Source: Geothermovivens sp964644845 (GTDB lineage: Bacteria > Zhuqueibacterota > Zhuqueibacteria > Oleimicrobiales > Geothermoviventaceae). From it: a DNA stretch of 64,000 nt. Positions 51,538-60,962 of the stretch are shown piece by piece. The position numbers and the translations under genes are program-made. Position 1 is the stretch's first letter; each line of letters begins with the position of its first letter. The notes below the pieces were generated by a model. That model was not told the DNA's origin. It searched no databases and saw nothing but the letters and a program-made list of their open reading frames with translations. The stretch lies in contig CAZXXS010000097.1 of NCBI GenBank assembly GCA_964644845.1, forward strand, positions 62,001 through 126,000, given 5' to 3'.

Positions 51538-52944
51538 CTACGCCCTGAGAATCCCCAGCGGTGGGCGGTTTTTCCAGGCGCCGCGAGTGAAATCAGGAAT
51601 GTCCACCGGGCGGCTCCGGTTGGCGACGGAAATCTCCGTCAGTTCGGAAATGGCACTCCACGCCGCGGCGTCGTACACGTCCATGTCGAGTGGTACCCCT
51701 TCGCGGAGACATTTGATCAAGCGGTAGTCTTCGATGTAGTCCATCCCGCCGTGACCGGCACCCTTGGACATCTCCTCCAGATCCTTCCACAAAGGATGTT
51801 CGTACTCTGCCCGGTAGCTCTCCAGGGTCTCCCAGCGGTGTGTCGGGCTGCGCCCCTCGATGTACACGAACCCCATCACGCCGGAAGTGCGGCGCGGGTC
51901 CGGCCACTTACGAGCGATGCCTTTAGTGCCCTGGACCAGATGGATCCGGCTGTACGGACGCGGTAAGTTGGTGTCGTGGTAAAGCGTGATGGTGCGACCT
52001 TTCTTCGTGCGAATCAGGGTTACGTTGACGTCACCGAGTGCGTACTTGGTTTTGGCCCACTTGGAGTCAGGCCCGAACACCTCGGCGGCGTACAGGCTGA
52101 GCCCCATGGCCTTTGTGCTCATCGAGACGAGGTAGTCGAACTGGTCGCCGCGGTTGATGTCCATTACCTGGGCGATGGGCCCCAGTCCGTGGGTGGGGTA
52201 CAGATTGCCATTGCGTTTGATCGAGTGGGCAAGCCTCCAGATGGCCTCGCCACGTGCGGCGAAATTGAACTTAACGTGGCGGAGATCGTGCAGGTAGCCC
52301 GCGGCACCGTGCAGAATCTCACCCAGCAGCCCTTGACGCACCATGTTGAAAATCATCATTTCTTCGCGGTCGTAGGTGCAATTCTCCATCATGATGCAGT
52401 AACGCTGGGTACGTTCAGAGGTCTCGACCAGTTGCCAGGCTTCGTCCAGAGTAACCGCGGCGGGTACCTCCGTGGCAGCATGTTTGCCCGCTTCCATCGC
52501 CGCCACGCAGACCGGAACGTGCCACTCCCACGGCGTGGCTGTGTAGACCAGATCCAGGTCGTCGCGTTCGCACAGACGCCTGAAGTCGTACGGGCCTCGT
52601 GTGTAGCCCTCGGGTTTGGGAAAGCCTGCGTCCGTCACGATTTTCTGAGCCCGCTCGACGCGTTCGGGGACGATGTCGCACACAGCGCGAATTTCGCACC
52701 CCGGGATGCGCACGAGGTTGCGTACGTGCGCTGTCCCCATCCCTCCGACGCCCACGTAGCCGATGCGGACTTTTTCGATCGGGGGTGCGACAAATTCCCT
52801 GGCTGGCCCATCCAGTGAGCTGGGCCGACGTCCTGCAGCGAAAGCCTGGGTGGAAGCCAGGGCCGCGCCAACACTCGCTGCTGCCCCGAGCTTCAAGAAA
52901 TCACGCCGGTCCAGTTCGCGCTGTTCACGCCGGTCTCGGTTCAT
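51538..52944 (-). CDS. Tat-exported Gfo/Idh/MocA oxidoreductase, GH109-like
   Basis: This 468-residue protein has a twin-arginine signal (RRDFLKLGAAASVGAALA, Arg13-Arg14). The NAD-binding motif is VGVGGMGTAH (about 64-73), followed by the Gfo/Idh/MocA dehydrogenase domain. MMENCTYDREEMMIFNMV, LHDLRHVKF, LYPTHGLGPIAQ and DTNLPRPYSRIHLVQGTKG match the GH109 family. Those enzymes cleave glycosides through transient NAD-dependent oxidation at C3. It probably acts in the periplasm with a bound cofactor. A promoter lies at 53039-53067, and the leader is about 88 nt. Confidence 0.9.
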   Translation of the reverse strand: MNRDRREQRELDRRDFLKLGAAASVGAALASTQAFAAGRRPSSLDGPAREFVAPPIEKVRIGYVGVGGMGTAHVRNLVRIPGCEIRAVCDIVPERVERAQKIVTDAGFPKPEGYTRGPYDFRRLCERDDLDLVYTATPWEWHVPVCVAAMEAGKHAATEVPAAVTLDEAWQLVETSERTQRYCIMMENCTYDREEMMIFNMVRQGLLGEILHGAAGYLHDLRHVKFNFAARGEAIWRLAHSIKRNGNLYPTHGLGPIAQVMDINRGDQFDYLVSMSTKAMGLSLYAAEVFGPDSKWAKTKYALGDVNVTLIRTKKGRTITLYHDTNLPRPYSRIHLVQGTKGIARKWPDPRRTSGVMGFVYIEGRSPTHRWETLESYRAEYEHPLWKDLEEMSKGAGHGGMDYIEDYRLIKCLREGVPLDMDVYDAAAWSAISELTEISVANRSRPVDIPDFTRGAWKNRPPLGILRA

Positions 52945-53813
52945 GACTGTACCTCACTCTCTAAGTTGACGATTGGCCCGCGGGTCTTCCGAAACCCTGT
53001 ATCTGCAGGCATCCCTTGCTGGCTTGTTACACACCCGTAAATTAGGAGATTCATCCGGAAATGTCAATGAAGACTTGCACTTCAGTGGATTTCTCACTCC
53101 GCCGTGGGAACGCACGGACGCCTGAGCGCGGCTTGGCTCTTGCTGGTAAAATGGCTTCCAGGCCGGGGCGGGAAACCTAAAGGCTGCTCTGCATTTTCCA
53201 CTGGCGATTTCCAAGCCCCGGCCAATTCACGTGAGAATCGGTTGAAACTGGCCGTGTTTCGAACCCGCCTAAGAGAGTCTACGCCTGAAAGAGCCCGGGA
53301 ATTCAACTCACCGGCGATCTGGAGACGGTCCGAACCCGCCCACCGTTTCCCCTTGCTCGCAGAAGATTCGCTTACCGTACAGGCGAGCTCAGACTCTTGG
53401 GCACGGCCTACCCCCGACAGCTGCCCTTACCTTTCGTGCCCACCTGGATATTTTCGGAGGAACTCCTAAGATTCGCACGCTCGGGGAGATCTCGTTCTCC
53501 CCGCGCGAGCTCACGTGCACTTCGAAGCCGTCTCGTTGTTTTCAGTCGAACCGTTTCCGGGCCACGGCCGGGGCCAAGGAATCGTTTTACGCTTCCACGC
53601 GGGATTTCATCGCGCCCCTTTGGGCCTGTATTTCTTCCCCTGCTGGTAGGAAACTGGCACCCTGTGCGAGTGGGACCTTTGGAGACCCCTCAACCCTGCT
53701 TGCAAGAGGGACGCGTCGCACTCATCCTGGTGCTGCCGGGGAGTTCCGCCGGTTGATTGACTGGCGTCAGGTGAAACGAACGGTTGCGGTCTTTGCTGGA
53801 GGAGCCCTGCGGG
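52945..53813. other. Intergenic region, 869 bp
   Basis: Two minus-strand genes flank this stretch. It holds the GH109-gene promoter (53039-53067). The rest has no recognisable gene, RNA or strong terminator; open frames of 60-120 codons on the plus strand have no family features. Confidence 0.45.
53039..53067 (-). promoter_or_regulatory. Promoter for the GH109-like gene
   Basis: On the minus strand, TTGACA (53067-53062), a 17-bp spacer and TAATTT (53044-53039) lie about 95 nt before the ATG. The -35 is followed by TTTCCG, close to the TTTTCG seen after two other TTGACA boxes. Confidence 0.6.
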
Positions 53814-55508
53814 TTATCTGACCACGCAGAACTTCCCCGTAGCTGAAACGGAACCCGCCCGTAAGCGCAGCACGTACACCCCCGCTGGTAGAGTTGCGAC
53901 GTGCAGGGGAAATTCGTGGAAGCCCCTCCGGAGCCGACGCACCTTTGGACCGTAGACCGGGCGTCCAAGGAGATCGTAGATGGTGACCTGCACCGTGGCT
54001 GCTGACGTCAGGCTAAAGCGGAGGCTGATTCGATCGCGGGCTGGATTGGGCTGAACAGCAAGCAACGCAAAACGGGTCGGCCAGTGCTTGGGTGTTTGCT
54101 CGTGAGAGACGGCGGACGTCGGCAACGCACCTGGTCCACCGTAAGCGCCCAGGTCGTTACGCGTGCCGTCGGCATCGTTCCAAGCTGGAGCGGGATCTCC
54201 GGCGTCGATGGCGGGGCTGCCCGGCAGCAGGTGGTAGTTACCTTCGGTGCCCCAGGCGGTGCGCACGAAGCGAGGATCAGCGCAGAGGTTGCCGTAGCCC
54301 AGCGTGTCAAGATTCGCACAGCCAATCGACCGATCTCCATGGGTGACTAACGAGACGGAGCGCGGAAAATGGAAAAGGCAGTAATCCATCCGCAGATGGG
54401 TTGCCCCGTGCACGTAAATTGGGGAGTCCGGCCCACGGGCGCTGAAAATGCAGTTCCGGAATCGGATGTCCAGTGGGATGGGATTTTCGTACTGTACGTA
54501 GGCCAGGTAGCCGTGACCGAGGGAATCATCGATCGTGACATTGGTGATTTCAAAATGCGCGCCGGCTTGCTCCACCTGGTCAATCACCAACGCTGCCCAC
54601 GGCGTGGGCTGAGGATCCCCATCGCCACGGCCGTAGATGAGGGTGTTCAGCACGACACTGCTGTCGGCCCACAACTTCACGCCGTCGCAACGATTGTTCG
54701 CGACAACGCAACGCCGAATGGTCGTTCGCGCAGTTTTGGAATCCAGGCCGTCCCCGCAGTTGTGTTCCGCTACCGTGTCCTCGATCAAGAGTGGCCCGTC
54801 GGAGCGTTCGGTGCCCAGCCCGTCGGGGCGGTCGTAAGGGCGGTCCTGGCCGTTCCCGCCGCGGTAGTAGTGACCGCTCCACGACAGCGTACAGGCGCGC
54901 ACGGTTACGTTCCGCCAGCCGCCGTGCTCACCTGCGGGGCCGCCGAGGGCGCCGAATCCACAGTGGCTGATCCGGCAACCGGAGATCTCCACCGCCTCGA
55001 CATCCTGCAAATTCATCCCGAATTCGTCCAGATGATGCACAACCAGCCCGCGCAAAATGAGATGGCTGGAAGGCTGGCCCAGTACCTCAAGTCCATCCCG
55101 AAACCAGGCGGATTCCCGGTCCGCGTTGGGATCGTGGGTGATTTCCAGATTCTCCAGCAGAACGTGGTGCCGGCCGGAAAGGTCCACAGCGGTGAGCAAA
55201 TTGTCTCGGCCCGCTAAAATGGGTCGTGCCCCAGCCGCTCCACGCACGGCGGTCCAAGCCTGCGGTGTCCCGGAGGGCGGCCGTAGAATGTCCCCGTCGA
55301 ACTCTCGCAGCACGTAAACCCCCGGCAACAGGATCAGCGTGTCCCCCGGGCTCAACTGGCGTGTGGCCCAGCCAGGGTGCTCCCAGGGACGGTCGCGACT
55401 GCCTTCGTTCGTGTCGTTACCGGTCGGTGACACGTAGTGTGTGGCTGCTTGCCCAGGCTGCCACAGCAGGAACAACGTGGTCGCCAGCAACAAACATTTC
55501 GGTTGCAC
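53814..55508 (-). CDS. Secreted parallel beta-helix protein with C-terminal sorting domain
   Basis: This 564-residue protein has a signal peptide (about 1-21). THYVSPTGNDTNEGSRDRPWEH follows, a DUF1565-type start found in polysaccharide lyases. The right-handed helix (about 40-430) shows repeats such as ITHDPNAD, RGLVVHHLDEFGMNL and IRRCVVANNRCDGVKLW. The C-terminal 85 residues (VQPNPARDRISLRFSL, IYDLLGRPV, LPAGVYVLRLRAG) form a type A sorting domain. GTG at 55508 has AGGGGA upstream and a promoter at 55549-55577. It probably acts on acidic polysaccharide at the cell surface; lyase or hydrolase activity cannot be assigned. Confidence 0.82.
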   Translation of the reverse strand: MQPKCLLLATTLFLLWQPGQAATHYVSPTGNDTNEGSRDRPWEHPGWATRQLSPGDTLILLPGVYVLREFDGDILRPPSGTPQAWTAVRGAAGARPILAGRDNLLTAVDLSGRHHVLLENLEITHDPNADRESAWFRDGLEVLGQPSSHLILRGLVVHHLDEFGMNLQDVEAVEISGCRISHCGFGALGGPAGEHGGWRNVTVRACTLSWSGHYYRGGNGQDRPYDRPDGLGTERSDGPLLIEDTVAEHNCGDGLDSKTARTTIRRCVVANNRCDGVKLWADSSVVLNTLIYGRGDGDPQPTPWAALVIDQVEQAGAHFEITNVTIDDSLGHGYLAYVQYENPIPLDIRFRNCIFSARGPDSPIYVHGATHLRMDYCLFHFPRSVSLVTHGDRSIGCANLDTLGYGNLCADPRFVRTAWGTEGNYHLLPGSPAIDAGDPAPAWNDADGTRNDLGAYGGPGALPTSAVSHEQTPKHWPTRFALLAVQPNPARDRISLRFSLTSAATVQVTIYDLLGRPVYGPKVRRLRRGFHEFPLHVATLPAGVYVLRLRAGSVSATGKFCVVR

Positions 55509-55548
55509 GGGATTTCCCCTGAGTTGTGGACGAAACTGACACCCTCTG

Positions 55549-55577
55549 AATGTAGACACTGAACGGGACTTTTGCAA
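55549..55577 (-). promoter_or_regulatory. Promoter for the minus-strand beta-helix gene
   Basis: On the minus strand, TTGCAA (55577-55572), a 17-bp spacer and TACATT (55554-55549) leave a leader of about 35 nt before GTG 55508. Confidence 0.55.
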
Positions 55578-55879
55578 ATTCGGTTCACTCGGCGCCTTGC
55601 AATTGCACGCCGGTGACTTCGCTTTGTCGGGACTGTAAGGTCTCAGATCAAGGGGCGTAGCAATTCCTTTGCAGTTGCAGAGGCGCAAGGAAGTGCGCAG
55701 GGGCGAAGGTTCCCGGTTGCAGTGGGCGAGCGGCGGTTTGAGGCGGTGTTTGCCGAACGGGTTCAGTGGGGCCAGAGCTTACCGACACTTCGAGCAGGAA
55801 GAATCGCCGGGCCAGCGGTTGTCACTCAAAGGACCAGCCTTGGCGTTGTCCCCACTCGCTCGGGGTTTGATTAAGAGAA

Positions 55880-55918
55880 TGTAACAATCCGAGGCCGGGT
55901 ACAGATGTTGTTGTTACA
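55880..55918. repeat. Operator-like inverted repeat TGTAACAA / TTGTTACA
   Basis: Two 8-bp arms (55880-55887, 55911-55918) are separated by 23 bp, centre to centre 31 bp, or about three DNA turns. It lies 240 bp before the plus-strand beta-helix gene. The pattern fits two half-sites for a dimeric regulator; the regulator is unknown. Confidence 0.4.
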
Positions 55919-56155
55919 CCCTCAGCCGTGGCTGTCAGGCATTTGATGTTTCTGGATTTGCGGGTGTTTGGGGCCGAACACTCCTCGTCGTGGCTGGGCG
56001 GGCGGTGTGCTTGACTCATGGCGCGTACGCGAGCGACCGCCAGGCGGTGCCGAACCTGCTCCGAAGCGTCCACCCGAGTGTACCATTTGGTTCACTGCCT
56101 GCTGTTTACTTTGCAGGCAGCTCGAACGGTAGAGAACAGTCAGGGAGGTGAAGAA

Positions 56156-58090
56156 ATGCGTGAACCACGGTTGGTGCGTAGAGGGTGGCGGTCGCTTTTG
56201 GGAGTTGATTCCGGCTGGCGGTTGCGTGAGTTCCTTGCAGTAGCAGGGCTGCTTTGCCTGAGTCTCTTGCCAGGCTTGCTTCAGGGCAGGACCTACTACG
56301 TCGATTCAAGCGATCCGGCTGCCCGTAACGAGAATCCTGGCACTGAAACCTTGCCGTGGGCGACCATTCACAGAGCCAACCAAAAGGTGATGGCCGGAGA
56401 CACCGTGGTGGTGAAGGCCGGGATCTACCACGACTGGATCTGTCCCGAACACAACGGAACTGCTTCAGAGTGGATTGTCTACAGGTCCGAACCTCCACAC
56501 GAAGCCATCCTGGATGGCTGGGTACCGCTGGACAGCGTGGCGGTGGACACGAGCCAGTGGCGGCATGTCCAGCCCGACACGGGCAACATCTGGTACCGGA
56601 AGCTCGTTTCCTCTGCTTTTACCGAGGCCTGGATGGACACCTTACGCCTCCCGTACCCTTACCCCTACACATGCGACCCTCTGCGTTTCGCCCCCGGCCG
56701 CAGTTACGTAGACTCCACCGGGACGCTTTTCGTGTGGCTACCGCGGGGAGAGAAACCCGTAGGACACGACTGGCACGTGACGCTGAAGAACGGTGTGTGG
56801 CTGTTGACCAAGTCTGACCTTTCCGCCCAACGCTACGTGGAGGTCTCGGGCTTCGTGGCCCGAAACTTCGGCTTGAACGGGATTTCGGTAACTTCGAGCT
56901 ACGTGCGCGTCCTCAACAACGTCGCTTTCAAAAACGGCCGGGCCGGGATCGCAGTGGCCTTCTGCAATCACGTTCTGGTTGAGGGCAACGAGGCTTTTGA
57001 GAACTGCACGGGCATCGGATTCTCGCAGGGGATCACCGCCTACCACGTTCTCGGGAAGGACATCGTTTTTCGGGGTAACATTTCGCACGACAACTACGAC
57101 GGAGCAGACAGCCTTCACTGCGGGACCGACGGCAGTGGGATTGTTGTCGACACCTGTCCCCCTGAAGCCGGTGCGCTTTTGGTGAACAACGTGGCCTACA
57201 ACAACGCGGGCGCTGGCTTTGGTGTCTTCCAGTCGTCAAACGTGTCTCTGATCAACAACACATCGTTCAACAATTTTCTCAAGGATCCGGGCTGGAACGA
57301 CGAGTGCCACATCATCGGAACGGCTGAAATGCCTTCCAATCATGTTGTTCTCAGAAACAACATCCTGGTCGGTGCCCAGCCTGAGGCACCTGTTCTCCAC
57401 ATCAGTTACTCGGCAGTGAACCCTCCTGAAGAGGTTCTGCTCGACCACAACCTCTACTGTGTGCGAAACGGTTCAGAGGACAGCGAGCTTTTCGAAGTAA
57501 CCCTGCACGTCGCGGGGGAGGAAAAGCACTGGGCCCTTACCCTCGCCGATTTCCAGAGCTTCTCCCTCACCGTCGATTCGGTTCTTTTTGATCCGCACTG
57601 GGGTGTGGGTTCGCTGGTTGCCGATCCGTTGTTCAGCGATTGGCGTGGCGCCGACTTCTCCCTGAGGGATGGGAGTCCGGCCATCGATTCGGGTAACCCT
57701 GAGCTTGCGCCGACTACGGACATTGTGGGGACACCGCGACCCCAGGGCGCCGGTTTCGATCTCGGTGCGTACGAATTCGTGCCGGTCACTTCGGTTACCG
57801 GCAAAAGCGGCGAGTCCTCCGTGAGCGTTGCGGTGTACCCGAATCCTTTCAACGACTGCTTGAGGCTCGAGTACCGTCTGCTCCACCCGGTGCGGATTCG
57901 GGTGCGGATTTTCAACATTCTCGGCCAGGAAGAAACCAGGCTCGTCGATGCCAGGTTACCCGCGGGAACCTACCACGTTTTCTGGCACGCCACAGATGCG
58001 GCTGGCAAAGCGTTGCCTTCTGGGCTGTACGTGCTTCGGTTCGAAACAGGTGAGACGACCCTCACCCGAAAAGTCTTGCTGCTCAGATGA
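56156..58090 (+). CDS. Secreted parallel beta-helix protein with C-terminal sorting domain
   Basis: This 644-residue protein has a longer signal region (hydrophobic about 24-45). A DUF1565-type opening follows (RTYYVDSSDPAARNENPGTETLPW), and then a right-handed parallel helix (about 60-540). Coils include VEGNEAFENCTGIGF, LVNNVAYNNAGAGFG and LINNTSFNNFLKDP; the Asn ladders are typical. The last 80 residues (VYPNPFNDCLRLEYRL, IFNILGQE, LPSGLYVLRFETG) are a type A sorting domain. GGGAGGTGAAG precedes the ATG. It leads a two-gene unit with the next gene, 27 bp downstream. The helix resembles PL6/PL9-type enzymes, but no active site is certain. Confidence 0.82.
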   Translation: MREPRLVRRGWRSLLGVDSGWRLREFLAVAGLLCLSLLPGLLQGRTYYVDSSDPAARNENPGTETLPWATIHRANQKVMAGDTVVVKAGIYHDWICPEHNGTASEWIVYRSEPPHEAILDGWVPLDSVAVDTSQWRHVQPDTGNIWYRKLVSSAFTEAWMDTLRLPYPYPYTCDPLRFAPGRSYVDSTGTLFVWLPRGEKPVGHDWHVTLKNGVWLLTKSDLSAQRYVEVSGFVARNFGLNGISVTSSYVRVLNNVAFKNGRAGIAVAFCNHVLVEGNEAFENCTGIGFSQGITAYHVLGKDIVFRGNISHDNYDGADSLHCGTDGSGIVVDTCPPEAGALLVNNVAYNNAGAGFGVFQSSNVSLINNTSFNNFLKDPGWNDECHIIGTAEMPSNHVVLRNNILVGAQPEAPVLHISYSAVNPPEEVLLDHNLYCVRNGSEDSELFEVTLHVAGEEKHWALTLADFQSFSLTVDSVLFDPHWGVGSLVADPLFSDWRGADFSLRDGSPAIDSGNPELAPTTDIVGTPRPQGAGFDLGAYEFVPVTSVTGKSGESSVSVAVYPNPFNDCLRLEYRLLHPVRIRVRIFNILGQEETRLVDARLPAGTYHVFWHATDAAGKALPSGLYVLRFETGETTLTRKVLLLR

Positions 58091-58117
58091 CAGAGCCTGA
58101 CGGAAGGAGGTCCACAA

Positions 58118-59635
58118 ATGCGGAATGTGCTGTTGGTAAGTTTTGCTCTGGCGCTTTGTGTTGCCGTGGCAGAAGGTCAGAACGTCAGGAGGGGAGTGCG
58201 GGTGTCGTACGTCATCACAGACGCGCAAATGCAGTTCGTGGATGAGCACTTCGATTTCGTGATGACGCCCTTCTTGAGTCAAAAGGTTCGTTCCTCGTTC
58301 AAAAGGGCCCGGTTGTTTCTGTACCGCTCAATCCAGGGCACCTGGACGGGGTTCGATCAGTTTGACTGGAACCACATTAACGCGCACGAAACCATGTTTT
58401 GTCACACGGACAGCACTGTTCAGGACACGAGCACGCGCATTTTGACGATTTGGGATTCCTGGCTGATGGACGGCAACGATCTGGTGGCCAGGAGTGCGCC
58501 CGACGCCCTGGACCACTGGGTGAACTACTTTGCTGTGACGGCGGCCGAACAAGTGCACACGTACGGCTACGACGGTCTCTACATCGACTCCGCAAGCCAC
58601 ATGCTCAGACCAAGTTGGCTTAAGAACGGAGTGTTGCCGTGGGACTACGATCCCGACACCTGGCGGGACGGACGCTACGCCGCTCTGAGCTTCATCAAAT
58701 CGTATTTACCGGACAAGCGGGTCATCTTCAACGGGCTGCACTCGGACAACGGGGCGGATTCCAGCCTGACGCTCACGGACGGTGGCATGTGGGAAGACTT
58801 CGCGTACGACATCGAAACCGGGGCTTACAAAGGCGAGGGGAGCTGGTGGAGAGCCATTCAATGCATGCAAGCCAATCGGGACCGGGCCTACCTGGTGCTG
58901 GTGGTGAAGAAACCGGGCCTGATTTCCGACATCCAGGCCCGGATCTTTTCGGTAGCCAGTTACCTGTTGATCAGCAATGCCAATGTTGTGCTGTCCCTTT
59001 CTGACTACGCACACAACACCTCCCTCCAGTACTACCCGGAGTTCGAAATACGCCTTGGGGAGCCCCTCGGTGACTTCAGCATGCGGGCTGATTCTCTGTT
59101 TGTTCGCGGGTTCGAGCGGGGCCTTGTGGTTGTCAATCCTTTCTCGTCTCGCTCTAAGCTCTTTCCTTTGGAAAAAGCGTACGACAAGGTTGTTCCTGTT
59201 GGGGGCGGTTTTGTGAGTCCAGACGGACAGTGCGACGGTAGACTCCGCTACGAGAAGGTTAGCGGCATGCTTACCCTACCTCCGGCCAGTGCCGTGATTC
59301 TCAAGGATCGAGGCGCAACCCGTGTTCGCGGGGCAGCTCAAGCACGCTCTCCACTTCAGGCGGAGCTTTGGCCAAATTACCCGAATCCCTTCAACGCGTC
59401 TACGCGGATTCAGTACACACTTGCTTACCCGGCTCACGTGGACCTGCGAATCGTAAATGCGCTCGGGCAGACGGTCCGGGTTCTTGTTAGCGGCAACGTG
59501 GTCGCGGGCGTCCACCGTGTACACTGGGACGGCACCAACGGGACCGGTGCTCTTGTTGAGTCCGGCGTGTACTTCTGTCGATTGAAGGTGGACGGCAAGA
59601 ATCTGGGGACGCGCGCCCTGCTGTTGCTGAAGTGA
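58118..59635 (+). CDS. Putative glycosyl hydrolase (GHL15/TM-barrel type) with sorting domain
   Basis: This 505-residue secreted protein has a signal peptide (about 1-20). A putative barrel follows, with YGYDGLYIDSASHML (about 146-160), LPDKRVIFNGLHSDNG and GGMWEDFAYDIETG; acidic residues at strand ends are as in GHL15/GH114-like families. The C-terminal part is a beta region and a type A sorting domain (LWPNYPNPFNASTRIQYTLA, IVNALGQTV, VESGVYFCRLKVDG). It follows the beta-helix gene by 27 bp with GGAGG upstream. Family assignment is by pattern only. Confidence 0.68.
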   Translation: MRNVLLVSFALALCVAVAEGQNVRRGVRVSYVITDAQMQFVDEHFDFVMTPFLSQKVRSSFKRARLFLYRSIQGTWTGFDQFDWNHINAHETMFCHTDSTVQDTSTRILTIWDSWLMDGNDLVARSAPDALDHWVNYFAVTAAEQVHTYGYDGLYIDSASHMLRPSWLKNGVLPWDYDPDTWRDGRYAALSFIKSYLPDKRVIFNGLHSDNGADSSLTLTDGGMWEDFAYDIETGAYKGEGSWWRAIQCMQANRDRAYLVLVVKKPGLISDIQARIFSVASYLLISNANVVLSLSDYAHNTSLQYYPEFEIRLGEPLGDFSMRADSLFVRGFERGLVVVNPFSSRSKLFPLEKAYDKVVPVGGGFVSPDGQCDGRLRYEKVSGMLTLPPASAVILKDRGATRVRGAAQARSPLQAELWPNYPNPFNASTRIQYTLAYPAHVDLRIVNALGQTVRVLVSGNVVAGVHRVHWDGTNGTGALVESGVYFCRLKVDGKNLGTRALLLLK

Positions 59636-60962
59636 AACGGCGGCTCTTCCAGGGGGGCAATCGCCGCAGGGTCATCGCGAACGGTGTGGGGTTGGTTTGC
59701 TCTGTTGCCGGCTGAACTCCGTCGTTCCAGATTGCGGGCGCCTGTACGCAAGGGTGTTTTGTCGGTCGGGACACGCTGTGGGGACTCCAGCGGGCTCGGC
59801 TTCGGGGCGCGGCCGCATTCAGACGGCGGAGCCCAGGGTTGACCGGGCCCGCACGATTTGCGAAGCCGTTGTCCTCCGATCCCTTTTGGACCGCGATCGA
59901 TTTCGATCGGGGCGGAAGCCAACCTCCCCGCTCTTGCTGCTTCTCCTCCAGCAGTAGCCTTTCCACCGCGAGTCTCGACAGCTGCCCATCAACACACGGC
60001 CAGCTCCGGGATTGTGAACGTACACGACTCGACTGCGGCTGACGTGTTGATCGTCCCCGGGATTCAGGAGACGACCACGCGTGGTGGAAACCCGAGAACT
60101 CTCCAATTCCCACAGGGCCATGAAACCGTGCGCGGGCCCTATTTCGAGGCCACGACGAGTCGAAGGCTGTCCTGCGATTCCAGGGGCTTGGAGGGCACGG
60201 GACACAGGGACCTCGCAGCGCGATCCCTCTCCACGCGAGAGGTTGACTGGCCGTGCAGGCGATGTCGGTCTCTCGGAAAGGGCTTAACCGTGTCTGCAGG
60301 ACTTGCGTCCCCTGACCGTCCGATGTGCGAAGAAGGTTTTCCACGAAGGCCCCGACCCTTGCTGCTCTCCGAATCTTTCCTCCTGAATCCTTGGTGCACA
60401 AACGTACTCCCACAAGCGCGAAGCGGGGCCAGCTCGTCTCTGGCAGTGGAAATCTCTGGGCGGAGGCCTTAGGCAGGCCGTTTCGGCCTGTACGCCTGGC
60501 GGGATGTGGGAACGGAATCCGGGTGCTGTGCGTCGGTTCGCCGCTTGAAACAGGCCCTTCCCCGAGAGTTTCTTGCGTTCTGGCCCTGCCGGGATGACCG
60601 CGGTCTGGGGGCGCACGAGGCCTCGGGGGGTGTTGCCTTACCCCTCGGTGAGCCCCCTCAGCGGGTCGGGCCGACCTGTTGCCTGCACGACCTGCGAGAG
60701 ACGGAAAAGCCTTGCCTCGCGGCGGAGGCCGGAGGTGGGTGCCCGAAGCCGTTCGAAAGCGGTGAAGCAGGCTTGCGTGCTGGTCAGGACTGCGTGCGGT
60801 CTGATGCTTCTCTGTTGCCTGCGCTTCAGCGCGGGGACCCGCTGGAAAAAATCGGGGCTCCGTTGCGCCTGTCCTTGACATTTTCGTTCGTCTTCCGCAA
60901 CTTCCTGCCAAAGGTGGAAGCCCAGAAGTGGGGATGGTCCACAAACTGCGGAGGGTGAAGAA
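59636..60962. other. Large non-coding stretch, 1.33 kb
   Basis: This is the longest gap in the window. Open frames on both strands exist because of high GC but show no signal peptide, family motif or good ribosome site. I see no rRNA, tRNA, RNase P or tmRNA signature. The right end contains a TTGACA box (60875) before the esterase gene. Confidence 0.45.
60875..60903 (+). promoter_or_regulatory. Possible promoter for the esterase gene
   Basis: TTGACA (60875-60880) followed by TTTTCG, as in the promoter at 48350-48378; at 17-bp spacing the -10 is CAACTT (60898-60903), which is weak. It lies 60 bp before the ATG. Confidence 0.35.

Larger units (their letters stand above)
55509..56155. other. 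Divergent intergenic region, 647 bp
   Basis: It separates two divergent beta-helix genes and holds a minus-strand promoter (55549-55577) and a spaced inverted repeat (55880-55918). I found no clear plus-strand promoter and no gene. Confidence 0.5.
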
